Positions 33,600-44,455 of a DNA stretch of 64,000 nucleotides are shown piece by piece. Below the pieces are notes generated by a model. It was not told the origin of the DNA. It saw nothing but the letters and a program-made list of their open reading frames with translations, and made no database searches. Both the position numbers and the translations under genes were made by a program. Within the stretch, counting starts at the first letter, position 1. Each line of letters opens with the position of its first letter. The stretch is taken from positions 558,001 to 622,000 of the forward strand of contig JAPXFQ010002669.1 in assembly GCA_028564705.1 (NCBI GenBank), written 5' to 3'. The DNA comes from Apricaphanius iberus (lineage: Eukaryota; Chordata; Actinopteri; Cyprinodontiformes; Aphaniidae).

Positions 33600-34082
33600 A
33601 TGTTACATGACTACATTGTAGATTCTCAATTAAGGGCATCAAAACCATGAATGAATACATGATGTATTGAATTACTGTATGTAACAAAAAGGGTGAAATA
33701 ACTGAATACATGTGTTATATTTTAGATTCCTTAAAGTAGCCACCCTTTACTCTGATTACTGCTTTTCATTATCTTGAGCTTCACGAGGTAGTCACCTGAA
33801 TTGGTTTTCCAACAGTCTTGAAGGAGTTCCCAGAGATGCTTTGTACTTGTTGGCCCTTTTGCCTTCACTTTGCGGTTAAGCTCACCTCCAATCATCTCGA
33901 TTGGGTTCAGGTCCGGTGACTTTGGAGGCCAAGTTATTTCACACTTTTTTGTAAAAGTACTACATAATTCCATGTGTTCATTCATAGCTCTGATGCCTTC
34001 AGTGAAAATCTACAATGTAAAAAGTCATGAAAATAAAGAAAACGCACTGAATTAGGTGTGTCCAAACATTTGGTCTGTACTA
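33600..34082 (-). mobile_element. Internally deleted Tc1-like element, second family
   Basis: The minus frame 33985-33731 encodes the C-terminal third of a Tc1 transposase ([20 protein letters not shown], then KHLWELLQDCWK and the KGWLL end). The D and D motifs are missing. To the right lies a terminus (AGGTGTGTCCAAACATTTGG, TCTGTACTA) of a second Tc1 family. The left end (CTACATTGTAGATT near 33620) mirrors the TCTACAATGTA near 34010. So the 5' terminus is joined to the C-terminal coding part, a deletion derivative. Confidence 0.75.
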
Positions 34083-34089
34083 TACATAT

Positions 34090-34595
34090 ATGTATATATA
34101 CTGTATATATAAATATATCAATTGCCTATTTGGGCTTAAAGTGAATATGTTTTGGTGTATATATGTTTTTACAATTTCAGAAAAAGTAACTACAGTATAC
34201 GAATATTTTTGTTTTTTCAAGTCAAGTTTCCCTGAACATGACAATGAAAACTTTGCTATATTCATCATGTCTGTGTTATTGCAGCAATTTAATCTACATA
34301 AATATCTTAAGACATTCAGTCAGTTTGTTAGTTAGGAGGCAGGTCCGGGCCGGTACCACTTTAAATAAACTGAAACAAGGCTCAAATGTATGAATTCAGA
34401 AACCAGTTCTGAGAGCAATGAGTTAACGTACTGCATGAGCATGAAGATGATTCAACGATGATCTAATCTAACTGTATTCACCCTTGAATGCTCTTACCTA
34501 TGATGTTATGTCTCTAGGCTTGCGGTTACATGTCAAGAAATTATGTGACTTCTTCTTCTGTTCCCCAAAAAAAACGTCATTTCTGGAAACTAGCC
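34090..34595. other. No recognised gene
   Basis: AT-rich sequence next to the Tc1 derivative; no supportable feature. Confidence 0.35.
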
Positions 34596-34597
34596 AG

Positions 34598-34715
34598 ACT
34601 GCGAAGTGGAGCATTTAGTAGCACTCTTGCCTCACAGCAAGAAGGTCCTGGGTTTGAATCCCGATCTGGGGTTTTTCTGCATACAGTTTGCATTTTCTCC
34701 TTCGGCAGGTGCCGG
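34598..34715 (+). mobile_element. SINE head fragment
   Basis: Contains GTAGCACTCTTGCCTCACAG, CAAGAAGGTCCTGGGTTTGA (B-box-like) and a degraded TTTGCATTTTCTCC. It is the 5' half of the SINE family best seen at 21486-21828. Confidence 0.7.
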
Positions 34716-35184
34716 TTCCTAACCCCAATTCAGTCCATTTCAGTTCAACAGAGTTCAGTACATAGTTATACTTTTACACTGTAGTAAATATTGCTCAAAT
34801 AAATTAAGTTTTTTCATAATTTCAGTGTCACATTATATATTTGTCTAATATTTATTCATGTATACATTTACTGTATATCAAAAGGTTTTATTCATTAAAT
34901 TTATTTTAAGCACTTTGGTGTTCCGTACTTCTGGGTTCAAAGCAATGGGGAAAAACTAGCGGTTTATCGTCCGGAAATTACGGTACTTTGATATAGTAGT
35001 AGTATAGCTAGTAGCTAGGTCTCCTAGTAGCTAGGAGACAGGTTAATGTTAGTAGCTATGTTGCTTTAGGCTAGGCTGTTGGAGGACATTATTAGAGTCC
35101 GTTCCTGCTTTCTCTCCTACTTCTCCCCAACTGCATGATGAGCTGTCAATTCAAGCACTAACCTGTTTTCTCTTAGTCTCTTCC

Positions 35185-35590
35185 TACAGTAGGTGCTCCT
35201 GACCTGCCCTGCTTGACAACCCTGACTAAGATGGCGTTCCAGTGGAGGAACTTCTCCACGTCCTGCTACCAGCTTCTGCTTCTGCATCAGTTTTGTTGCT
35301 CTTTCTGTGTCTCTGCTGCCTTGTCCAAACCCCAGATGGTCTCGGCAGATGACCGCTTATGCTGAGCCTGGTTCTGCTGGAGGTTTCTTCCTGTTAAATG
35401 GGAGTTTTTCGTCTCCACCCGCGCTTCATGCTTGCTCAGTGTGAGGGATTGCTGAGAAGTCACGACGCAATCTTCTGTGGTTCTCTAATTCCTAGATTAA
35501 ACGTTGTATTGCAATAACTCTTCTTGTAAAGTACCTTGAGATGACATCTGTTGTGAAATGGAACTATATAAATAAACTGAATTGAAATGG
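35185..35590 (+). repeat. Retroposon 3' tail repeat, second copy
   Basis: Contains CTGCTGGAGGTTTCTTCCTG, TTAAATGGGAGTTTTTCGTC and GTACCTTGAGATGACATCTG, ending in ATATAAATAAACTGAATTG. It is collinear with 2330-2745 and better preserved. Confidence 0.65.
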
Positions 35591-36063
35591 AAATGAATTA
35601 TAATAATCTGATTACTCACTACTGATTACTCCTTCCAAAAGTAACTTTGTTACTTTACTGATTACTTTATTTGAACAGTAACTAAGTTAGTTTACAAGTT
35701 ACTTTATTAGTTTTTATTTTCTATTATTAGTTCCTTTCAGTAGCTTTCAATAACACTCCCCACTGCTTCAATATAAAAACAATAACCATTTTTGTCAAAA
35801 CTAACTTTTTTAGAAGTGCATTTTGACAGTAAGGCCGGAAATATACTTTTATGCTTTTTAACCTCCCACAGAGACCAGCAACAGGCTGTGTCTTGGGCAT
35901 GCACTTGCTTGCGCACTGCATGTACTACTGGAGAGGTACACTAGAGGGCAGAGTACAGAACTCAGACCGGATAGAATGCCAGATTTGTAGTGTAGAAACA
36001 AAACAAATATAGCCCCCACAGTGGAGATAATCAGATGTTTAATTTTCAGATTATGACAGAAAA

Positions 36064-36345
36064 ATTCAAATTTAAATTCAAAAATACTTTATTGATCCCA
36101 GAGGGAAATTAAGTTTTGTTGTAGCTCATTACTAATTCTTTTTCAAGGAGTTGTTGTAGACCATAATGGCTGTGGGGAGAAAGGATTTCCTGTAGTTGTC
36201 TGTGTTGCAGCGAAACTGAAGAAGCCTCCGACTGAAGATACTCTGTTGTTGTAGGATAGTCTCATGAAGAGGATGCTCAGGGTTGTCCATAATCTTTTTG
36301 ATTTTATGAAGCGTCCTTCTTTGCATTATTATCTCCACGCCCCCA
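36064..36345 (-). mobile_element. LINE 3' end (L2/Rex1-type), 5'-truncated
   Basis: The minus frame reads MDNPEHPLHETILQQQSIFS, then RSFLP-like YRKSFLPTAIMVYNNSLK, and is followed by the 3' UTR motif TTTATTGATCCCAGAGGGAA (plus strand). Same family as 7612-7986. Confidence 0.75.
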
Positions 36346-36349
36346 GTTC

Positions 36350-37143
36350 AGTATGGCCATATCCACAATTATTTGATCATCATGCCTCGACTTACACAAC
36401 AGAAAAAAGGCATACGTACCTTCATACATCTTTAATACGGATCATCAACATGCCTAGGCAGTTTAACCAGTGCTGTAAATTTACAATTTTAAGCAGGACT
36501 ATCTGGATCTTCAGTACAGATCCATATTGATGTTCAAATTTTTATATAATACAGTTTCATGGTCATTGAAGTGTCTGTCAGTCTCACATGTTACTTAGTT
36601 TTCTATGCTAAATATACCAGCAGCAGACATAACTTTGCACAATGGTGGGTTATTTTATATTTGATTTAAACATCAACATACCTGCAGTGAGGAAAAGTGA
36701 GCAGATTCTGTCATGAGACTGGCTCCCAGGATCTAGATGGATCTTCCATTCTAACTCTCAACATATCTATTAACCATAGACATCATTGTATTTTGTCAGC
36801 TAGAAACCTCTGAAATATTATTACTGTCATTTATCTTCCATTTGTTCACCCTAAAGCTCTGAAAATGTTAACAATGCTGATAGATTTTTACTTCACTGCC
36901 ATGTAACAACATTTATTCTTTTATGTGTATAAATATGTGATTTATTTGGGAGTAATTGCGAGTGTAACTATTGTGTTTTGTATGTATTGTTTGGACTCCA
37001 GGAAGACTAGCTGTCGTCTCGGCATCAGCTAATGGGGATCCTTTTAAATAAACAAAAATAAACAAAAACAACAGTCCGGGCGGGGGTGATCAGTCTTTTT
37101 GCCCTCCAGCCAGAAGCTGGGGGGTGGGAGTATGTCCCCTTTA
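36350..37143. other. No recognised gene
   Basis: No supported feature. It is the left flank of the large palindrome-array element, and the TA at 37142-37143 is its probable target base pair. Confidence 0.4.
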
Positions 37144-37220
37144 TGGCAAGCCGAATGAGCATTCATTCTGATATGTTGACATCAGGCATAATTGTCATGA
37201 ACATGCAAGCCATTTCTCTC

Positions 37221-38076
37221 CACTAGTTAACTAGTGAGCCGTGTTTGTGTGAACTAGTTAACTAGTGAGGGTCAAAACATGCACATTAGTTAACTAGTAA
37301 CAGGAAAAATGTCCACTAGTTAACTATTGAACACGTTTTCGATTCACTAGTTAACTAGTGAGAGCTGGAAATGTCAACTAGTTAACTAGTAAAGGCCAAG
37401 GTGCATACCAGTAAGCTAGTTGAAAGTTTTTATTTTTCACTAGTTAGCTAGTGACAGCCAAAAATGTGCACAGGTTTACTAGTGAAGACATAACTCCTCA
37501 CTAGTTAACTAGTGAACCACAAATGGCTTACTAGCTAGCTAGGTGATGACAACAGGCTCACTAGTTAAACAGTTGATGCACCATTGTCCAAACTAGCTAA
37601 CTAGTGAGGTCATAAATTATACTAGTAAACTATTTCAAGCCTAAATTCACACTAGTCAACTAGTGGTGCAGTATTATAATAGAAGACAGAGAATTCCTCA
37701 AATTGAGGCTTTCTATGTCCAAGTAAAATATGACAACCAATCACAGTGCAGAATTTCACAAAATCCCACCCACAAAATTTGCATGGGGCACACAAGCTAA
37801 CATGCTGGTAGTTTAGCTAGTAAACTAGTGGCTTCAGTGTGACACTTACATGTAAACTAGTGAAGGAAGAACTGCTCACTAGTTGACTAGTAAAGACACA
37901 AAGGCCAACTAGTTAACTAGTGAGGTGCAAAAACTGTCACTAGTTTACTAGTGTGCCCCAAAACGCCCACTAGTGGACTAGTGATGGCAATTTCCATTTG
38001 ACTAGTTAACTAGTGAGGTGAAAAAAGTGTCACTAGTTTACTAGTGGGCCACAAAACGCCCACTAGTTAACTAGTG
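37221..38076. repeat. Left array of CACTAGTTAACTAGTG palindromes, 31-bp period
   Basis: About 24 copies or near copies of a 16-bp palindrome start near 37221, 37252, 37284, 37314, 37345, 37376, 37407, 37438, 37470, 37499, 37530, 37559, 37591, 37620, 37650 and, after a 160-bp interruption, 37814 to 38061. The spacing is 29-32 bp throughout. The spacers (about 15 bp) are unrelated to each other. Several copies vary only in the centre (GTTTAC, GTCAAC, GTTGAC, GCTAAC), mostly keeping dyad symmetry. Confidence 0.93.
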
Positions 38077-38083
38077 AAGGCTA

Positions 38084-40362
38084 GTGAGACGCTTTGCTGT
38101 AAGGACATCAAGCTGCTAGCTGTTAGCATGAGACCATACTACCTACCGCGGGAGTTTACACACGTTATCTTGATAGCTGTGTATATACCCCCCTATGCTA
38201 ATGCTGCTGCTGCCTGGGATGTCCTGCACTCTGTAATCAGCAGACTCCAAACAAAGCACCCTCAGGCCCTTTTTCTGATCTCTGGGGACTTTAATCACAT
38301 TTCCCTGTCCTCCACTCTCCCCACCTTCACCCAGTATATCACCTGACATACCAGAGACAATAAAACATTGGACTTATTGTATGCCAACACCAAGGAGGCA
38401 TACAGCTCATCACCTCTCCCTCCTCTGGGGGGCTCAGATCACATCTCTGGACAAAACCCATTAACTCCCCAGACTGCTGGACTGCAGACGTGGGGTTGGT
38501 GAATGGCCTGAATAAATACTTTAATAGGTTTGATCAGCCATTGATCAGCATTTATCATCCCTCCCCCAGCATCATCCCCCCTGCTGCAATCTCCTTCATC
38601 TCCTGAAGCGGCCTGCCTTTCATCTCAGGATTTCACACCTCTCAGCTCCCAGCCATCACACTCACACCCAGCTTCTGAGGACTCCAGCACACATCCCCCT
38701 CCACAAACCATCTTGCCCTCTCAGAACTCCTGGTGAGTAAAGAGCTTCATAAGATCAAAGTGCGGAAGGCTGCAGGTCCAGATGGAATCAGCTCCAGGCT
38801 GCTGAGGTGCTGCGCAGATGAACTGTGTGGCATTTTAAGATATTTGTTTAACCCGAGCCTGTTGCTGGGGAAAGTACCACAGCTATGGAAGACCTCCTTT
38901 GTGGTACCAGTACCAAAGACCTCCCATCCCAAGGACCTCAGCAGCAACTGGCCGGTAGCCTTGACATCGCATCTGATGAAGACCCTGAAGAGGTTGGTCC
39001 TTAACCATCTGCGCCCCCTGGTGGGGTATTCATTGGATCACCTGCAGTTTGCTTACCAACCCGGCATCGGGGTGGAGGACGCCATCATCTACCTGCTGCA
39101 CCGAGCTCTGACTCACCTGGAGAAACCTGGAAGCATTGTGAAGATCATGTTCCTTGATTTCTCCAGTGCTTTCAACACCATCCAGCCACGACTCCTGAGG
39201 GACAAGCTGGAGCTGTCAGGAGTGGACCACCACATGTCCCAGTGGATACTGGACTACCTCATAGGATGCCCACAGTATGTGAGGACACAGGGCTGTGTCT
39301 CTGACACACTGGTCTGCAGTACGGGGGCCCCACAGGGAACAGTGTTGGCACCGTTCCTCTTCACCCTCTACACTGCTGACTTCTCCATCAACTCCCCACC
39401 CTGCCACCTACAGAAGTTCTCTGATGACTCTGCCATAGTTGGACTTATTACAGGTGATGAAGACTCAGAGTACAGACAGAGGACTCTGGACTTTGTGGAC
39501 TGGTGCCAGCAGAACCACCTGCTGATCAACGCTGGAAAAACCAAGGAGTTGGCGGTGGACTTCCAGAGACGCAGACGCACCACACTGACACCGGTGAACA
39601 TCCAGGGAGTGGACTCTTATAGGTACCTGGGTGTTCACCTAAACAATAAACTGGACTGGAGCCACAACACTAATGTTCTTTACAGGAAGGGTCAGAGCAG
39701 ACTCTACCTCCTGAGGAGGCTGAGGTTATTTGGAGTCCAGGGAGTGCTGTTAAGGACCTTCTATCACTCTGTGGTGGCCTCCGTCATTTTTACAGTACTT
39801 AATGTTGGAGCAGCAGTGTATCGACAGCTGAGAGGAAGAGGTTGGATAAACTCATCAGGAAGGCCAGCTCTGTACTAGGATGCAGCCTGGATCCAGTGAA
39901 GGTGGTGAAAACAGAAGGACTCTAGCTAAAATAACATCTCTGATGGACAGAATCTCCCACCCCATGCATGCAAATGTTACTGAACTGCAGAGCTCCTTCA
40001 GTGACAGACTGCTGCATCCTACATGCATAAAGGAGTGTTTCCACAGGTCCTTCCTCCCTGCAGCTGTCAGACTGTACAACCAAAACTGCTCCCAACAACA
40101 AATATAAATATTTACACCTGCACTGTATCTTACATTTTGCACTAAACAACCACACCGCTATAATTTGCACAGTATTTCCACCTGATGTACATATTCTGTG
40201 TTGATTTACATATTCTGTGTTTTTTTTTGTTTTGTTTTTTGTAGATAATTTTCTCTTCTGTTACATATGTTGTATATTTGTTGTTTCTTTGGCTGCTGTT
40301 TAGGACCGAATTTCCCCTGGTGGGACAATTTAAGAATTATTCTATTCTATTCTATTCTATTC
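38084..40362 (+). mobile_element. LINE (L2/Rex1-type) inserted in the array
   Basis: A 5'-truncated copy. Endonuclease residues remain at 38150-38350 (VYIPPYANAAAAWD, LISGDFNHISLSS), then a stop at 38346 and a broken region with a TLDLLYANTKEAYSSS-like stretch. The RT frame at 38733-39878 has KAAGPDGISSRLL, LQFAYQPG, FLDFSSAFNTI, STGAPQGTVLAPFLF and QKFSDDSAIVG (catalytic DD at about residue 230). The C-terminus is frameshifted to 39880-40107 (SFLPAAVRLYNQN). The 3' UTR ends TTTCCCCTGGTGGGACAATT followed by a (TATTC)n tail. Palindrome copies lie immediately on both sides, showing insertion into the array. Inactive. Confidence 0.88.
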
Positions 40363-40373
40363 ATTTCAGCCCC

Positions 40374-40418
40374 ACTAGTTAACTAGTGAGCTGCCAAAAT
40401 GGTCACTTGTTAACATGT
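40374..40418. repeat. Array remnant between LINE and RTE
   Basis: One perfect CACTAGTTAACTAGTG (40374-40389) and a degenerate CACTTGTTAACATGTG about 30 bp later. They keep the array phase and show that the LINE and RTE insertions split one continuous array. Confidence 0.85.
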
Positions 40419-40424
40419 GGGAGG

Positions 40425-42492
40425 GGCCATAGGGGTCAGGTGTAGTGCAAGATGGGCGGTAGCCGAAGGCGTGGACCTTGGCGGTCCGTTCCTCGGCTGC
40501 AGAAGCTGGCTCTTGGGACGTGAAATGTCACCTCTCTGATGGGGAAGGAGCCGGAGCTGGTGTGTGAGGTTGAGAGGTTCCTACTGGACATCCTCTGCCT
40601 TGCTCGACGCATGGCTCTGGCTCTGGAACCCATCTCTTCGAGAGGGGTAGGACTCTCTTCCACTCTAGAGTTGCTCTCAGTGAGAGGCACAGAGCTTGGG
40701 TGGGCGTACTTGTTGCCCCCCATCTCGGCGCCTGTACGTTGGGGTTTACCCCGGTGAATGAGAGGGTAGCCTCCCTCCGCCTACGGGTGGGGGGACGGGT
40801 TCTGACTATTGTTTGTGGTTATGCACCAAACAGTAGATCAGATTACCAACCCTTCTTGGAGTCCTTGGAGGGGTTGCTGGAGAGTGCTCCTTCTGGAGAC
40901 TCCCTAGTTCTGCTGGGGGACTTCAATGCTTACGTGCGGAAAAACACGGCGGACTGGCAAGAGCTCATATTGCCGGAGGTACGTAAATAGACATCTTTAT
41001 GATACAGGCCGATTGAGAGCACTTTGATGAACTGTGTTTTAATGGACAAGTGGACAGTCTCCTTTTTCGTCTTTTTTCCAAAGTAAACAGCATAAAAGTT
41101 CAGCTTTGTTTCAGTGGAGCTATCCACCGACTACTACCTGGTTGTTAGTCGGCTCCGTTGGTGGGGGAGGACGACGGTCAGACCTGGCAGGCCCAAACGT
41201 ATTGTGAGGGTCTGCTGGGAACGTCTGGCGGAGTCTCCTGTCAGAAGGGGTTTCAACTCTCACCTCTGGCAGAACTTCAAACACATCCCGGGAGAGGCGG
41301 GGGACATTGAGTCCGAATGGGCCATGTTCCATGCCTCCATTGTCGAAGCGGCTGACCGTAGTTGTGGCCGCAAGGTAGTTGGTGCCTGTCATGGCGGCAA
41401 CCCTCAAACCCGCTGGTGGACACCGGCGGTGAGAGATGCTGTCAAGCTGAAGAAGGAGTCCTATCGGGCCTTGTTGGCCTGCGGAACTCCGAAAGCAGCT
41501 GATAGGTACCGGCAGGCCAAGCGGAGTGTTGCACAGATGGTCGCTTAGGCCAAAACTCGGGCGTGGGAAGAGTTTGGTGAGACCATGGAGAACGACTTCT
41601 GTATGGCTTCGAAGCGATTCTGGTCCAACATCCGGCGTCTCGGGGGGGGGGGAGCGTTCTGCCACCAACACCGTTTTGGTGACCTCAGGATCGGGTCTCT
41701 GCTTTTCGCAGATGATGTGGTCTTGTTGGCTTCATCTGAACGTGATCTACAGCTCTCGTTGGAGCGGTTCGCAGCCGAGTGTGAAGCGGCTGGGATGAGG
41801 ATTAGCACCTCCAAATCCGAGACCATGGTCTTGAGCCGGAAAAAGGTAGAGTGCCTTCTCCGGGTCGGGGATGAAGTCCTTCCTCAAGTGGAGGAGTTTA
41901 GGTATCTGGGGGTCTTGTTCACGAATGAGGGAAAAATGGAGCGGGAGATCAATGGACGGATTGGTAAGGCGTCTGCAGTTATGCGGGGTGAAGAGAGAGC
42001 TGAGCCGAAAGGCATAGCTTTCGATTTACCGGTCGATCTACGTTCCTACCCTCATCTATGGTCACAAACGCAGAGTGGTGATTGAAAGAACGAGATCACG
42101 GATACAGACGGCTGAAATGAGTTTCCTCCGTAGGGTGGCTGGGCTCTCCCTTAGAGATAGGGTGAGAAGCTCGGTCATCCGGAGGGGGCTCAGAGTAGAG
42201 CCGCTGCTCCTCCACAATGAGATGAACCAGTTGAGGTGGCTACGGCATCTGGTCAGGATGCCTCCTGGACGCCTCCCTGCTGAGGTGTTCTGGGCAAGTC
42301 CCACCGGGAAGAGGGCCAGGGGAAGACCCAGGACTCGCTGGAGGGATTATGTCTCCTGGCCTGGGAACGCCTCGGGATTCCTCCCGAGGAGCTGGCCCAA
42401 GTGGCCGGTGAAAGGGAAGTCTGGGTCTCTTTGCTTAGGCTACTGCCCCCGCGACCCGACCCCGGATAAGCAGAAGCTGATGGATGGATGGA
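40425..42492 (+). mobile_element. Rex3-like RTE retrotransposon, internally deleted
   Basis: The broken frames contain TSLMGKEPELVCEVERF, then the endonuclease piece VLTIVCGYAPNSRSDYQPFL and LVLLGDFNAYV. Linker peptides follow (FKHIPGEAGDIESEWAMFHA), then the RT core SLLFADDVVLLASSERDLQL, YLGVLFTNEGKMEREINGRI and the C-terminal LRWLRHLVRMPPGRLPAEVF. The RT fingers are missing: NIRRLGGGG passes directly into DLRIGSLLFADD near 41650-41690. A short foreign stretch sits at about 40985-41110. The 3' end is GACCCCGGATAAGCAGAAGC then ATGGATGGATGG. This is the typical RTE tail, also used by the window's SINE family. Confidence 0.85.
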
Positions 42493-44051
42493 CATGTAAA
42501 TGTAAAAATACCCCCTAGTTTCGGGGGTGGCTGATCCATGATGGGCGATAGTGCATCGCCCTCCTTGACTCACACGGAAATAAAAAAGAGGAGAAAAAGA
42601 GTCTAATATTGCCGGTCCCAGTCTGTATATTATTGTCCAATCAACAGCTTGAATATCACTTTCCAACCTAAAACCCGCCCTGTTGGGGCGATCTCAGTCA
42701 GATTGAAAATCGCCCCAGGTGCTGATAGAGTTACATTGTGAGATTCTTTTTTTCAAAGTTTGGACCTCACAATGCATTTCAATGGGCACGGGAGTGCTTG
42801 CTCCAACATGATTTCGTAATACGCTCTGATGCATGCTCGGAGACGTAGAGCCATAGACTTGTCTGTGGGTACAGCAGGAACATGGGTAGCGACAAACCAC
42901 GGGAGTTGGAGACAAACAAAAAGAGACACAAAATTCAGAAATAAAAAAATAATAATTTTGTTATATCACTCAAAACAATACCTTTTGAGAGAAAAACATA
43001 GCAGGAGAAGCTTGAGGTAAAATAGCTCAGAACTGATTATCAGCTAAACATAAATACCAATAAGCAGTAAAACGATAATAAAAACCTCTGTATTAATGTG
43101 GAATTATGCATATTGGGTCACTGTATAGCTTGAATACATTTCATAGTGAGGTACCGCTGCATTAAAAATGCGCATTTCTCAGTTTAAGTTATGTTTTCGG
43201 ACTTAAATTTTAATTGTTGTTGTTTAATTGTTTAGATTGAGAGTTTGTTTGCTGAGTGTTTATATTTTGGAAAAGGGAAATTGTGACATTTTATTACTAA
43301 GTCTATATTACATTTGATTTATCTAATATTTAACATAACTGCTGATATCCAAATAGTAAGATTATTCGTATATTGTGGTTATTTCTACCTTACCTTGCGT
43401 TTGTTCTTATTTTTCAAATGAAATCACACATATTATCTCCCTCCTCACATTAAATCACCCAAAGCTGTATCAGCAGCTGTGTGGAAATAATAAAGAAAAA
43501 TAGAAATATAACCGTCTTTTTTCCTCCACATCTTTTCATACTCTGAATGGCTTTAATTGGAACTTTGGCAGGTTCTCCCAGTGTAAACAGAGTGATCCCA
43601 GTCTGAACCAGTACCTCTATAGACAGCTCAGTGTTTCCTCCACTACAGTAGCAGTCTGTTCTAGCAAAACTGTTGAAGCCTCTGACTGAAACATTCTGTT
43701 GTCGTAGGATAGCCCTATTAAGAGGAAGATCAGGGTTGTCCAACATTAATAAGAAATAGTCAGCTTTACATGCAGAAAATGTTAGTCAGTTAATTTGCCT
43801 TAGCAACTTGCTAAAAGATAAAACAATCTATTAATCGCTCCTTTATTTAATGAAAAAGAGCTATGGCAATTGGATTTGTCCCGTTACACTGCAAATTGTT
43901 GTTTGTAGTCATATTTGGAATGTTAATTAGTCAGAATTAATTCACAGCTACCCTGTAATTAATTAGGTTAAAAAAAATTATAGTCTGGCAGCTAACATAT
44001 AACCATCATAGTCATTGCCCCCCATGGAGAAAATTCCATCAGCCGCCACTG
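42493..44051. other. Interior DNA with hAT-type end and LINE scrap
   Basis: Mixed insertion debris between the RTE tail and the right array. 43450-43746 (minus) is a LINE C-terminal fragment (MLDNPDLPLNRAILRQQNVS). The stretch ending 44051 (CCATCAGCCGCCACTG) is the inverse of a CAGTGGCGGCTGATGG hAT-type terminus whose partner I could not find. 42660-42715 holds GGGGCGATC and AATCGCCCC in inverted positions. Confidence 0.45.
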
Positions 44052-44376
44052 CCTAGTTTACTAGTGAGAGTGTTGCGGGCCTTACTAGTTAACTAGTGGC
44101 ATGCATATTTTGTTCTCTAGTAAACTAGTTACACCTAAAAACACCAACAAGTTGAGCATTTTTCTCCGCTAGTTAACTTCCAGTGGCTTCCAGGCACATT
44201 TCAATGTGCACTAGTTAACTAGTGAAGATGCTGAGCAATACTAGTTAACTATTAAGATATGAAACATATGAACGAGTTAACTAGAGATAATTTGAGTCTA
44301 ACTAGTTAACTAGTGGGCATTTTGTCTGTCACTAGTTAACTACTTCACACAAACATGGCTCACTAGTTAACTAGTG
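44052..44376. repeat. Right array of CACTAGTTAACTAGTG palindromes
   Basis: Copies lie near 44052, 44083, 44115, 44146, 44167 (partial), 44209, 44239, 44271, 44300, 44330 and 44361, again about 31 bp apart. The outer two copies and their spacer (GCTCACTAG.. and TTCACACAAACATGGCT) match the left array in inverse orientation. Further in, the spacers differ. Confidence 0.92.
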
Positions 44377-44455
44377 GACAAAAATGATTGCATGTTCTTG
44401 ACATTTATGCTTGATATCAAGATATCAGAATAAATGCTCATTCAGCTTGCCATAC

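Larger units (their letters stand above)
37144..44452. mobile_element. 7.3-kb inverted-repeat element with palindrome arrays
   Basis: The left end, TGGCAAGCCGAATGAGCATT onward, and the reverse complement of the right end, TGGCAAGCTGAATGAGCATT onward, align for about 125 bases at roughly 90% identity. They are flanked by TA on both sides (37142-37143, 44453-44454). The alignment includes the first two palindromes of the arrays. The outermost palindrome is 77 bp from the left end and 76 bp from the right end. No transposase frame belongs to the element; the coding remnants inside are a LINE and an RTE inserted into the array. Without them the element would be about 3 kb. Superfamily unknown; a TA target would fit Tc1/mariner-type integration, but this is not proven. 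Confidence 0.8.

Noticed and set aside
37221..38076. CRISPR array
   Set aside because: Regular repeats with unique spacers, but the repeats are short perfect palindromes, spacers are only about 15 bp, the host is a vertebrate, and the array is mirrored at both ends of an inverted-repeat element.
41120..41826. Minus-strand frames of 183 and 93 codons
   Set aside because: Antisense to the Rex3-like RTE coding region.
37144..44452. CACTA/EnSpm transposon
   Set aside because: CACTA occurs only in the internal palindromes; the true ends are TGGCAAGC with TA flanks rather than CACTA with a 2-3 bp duplication.
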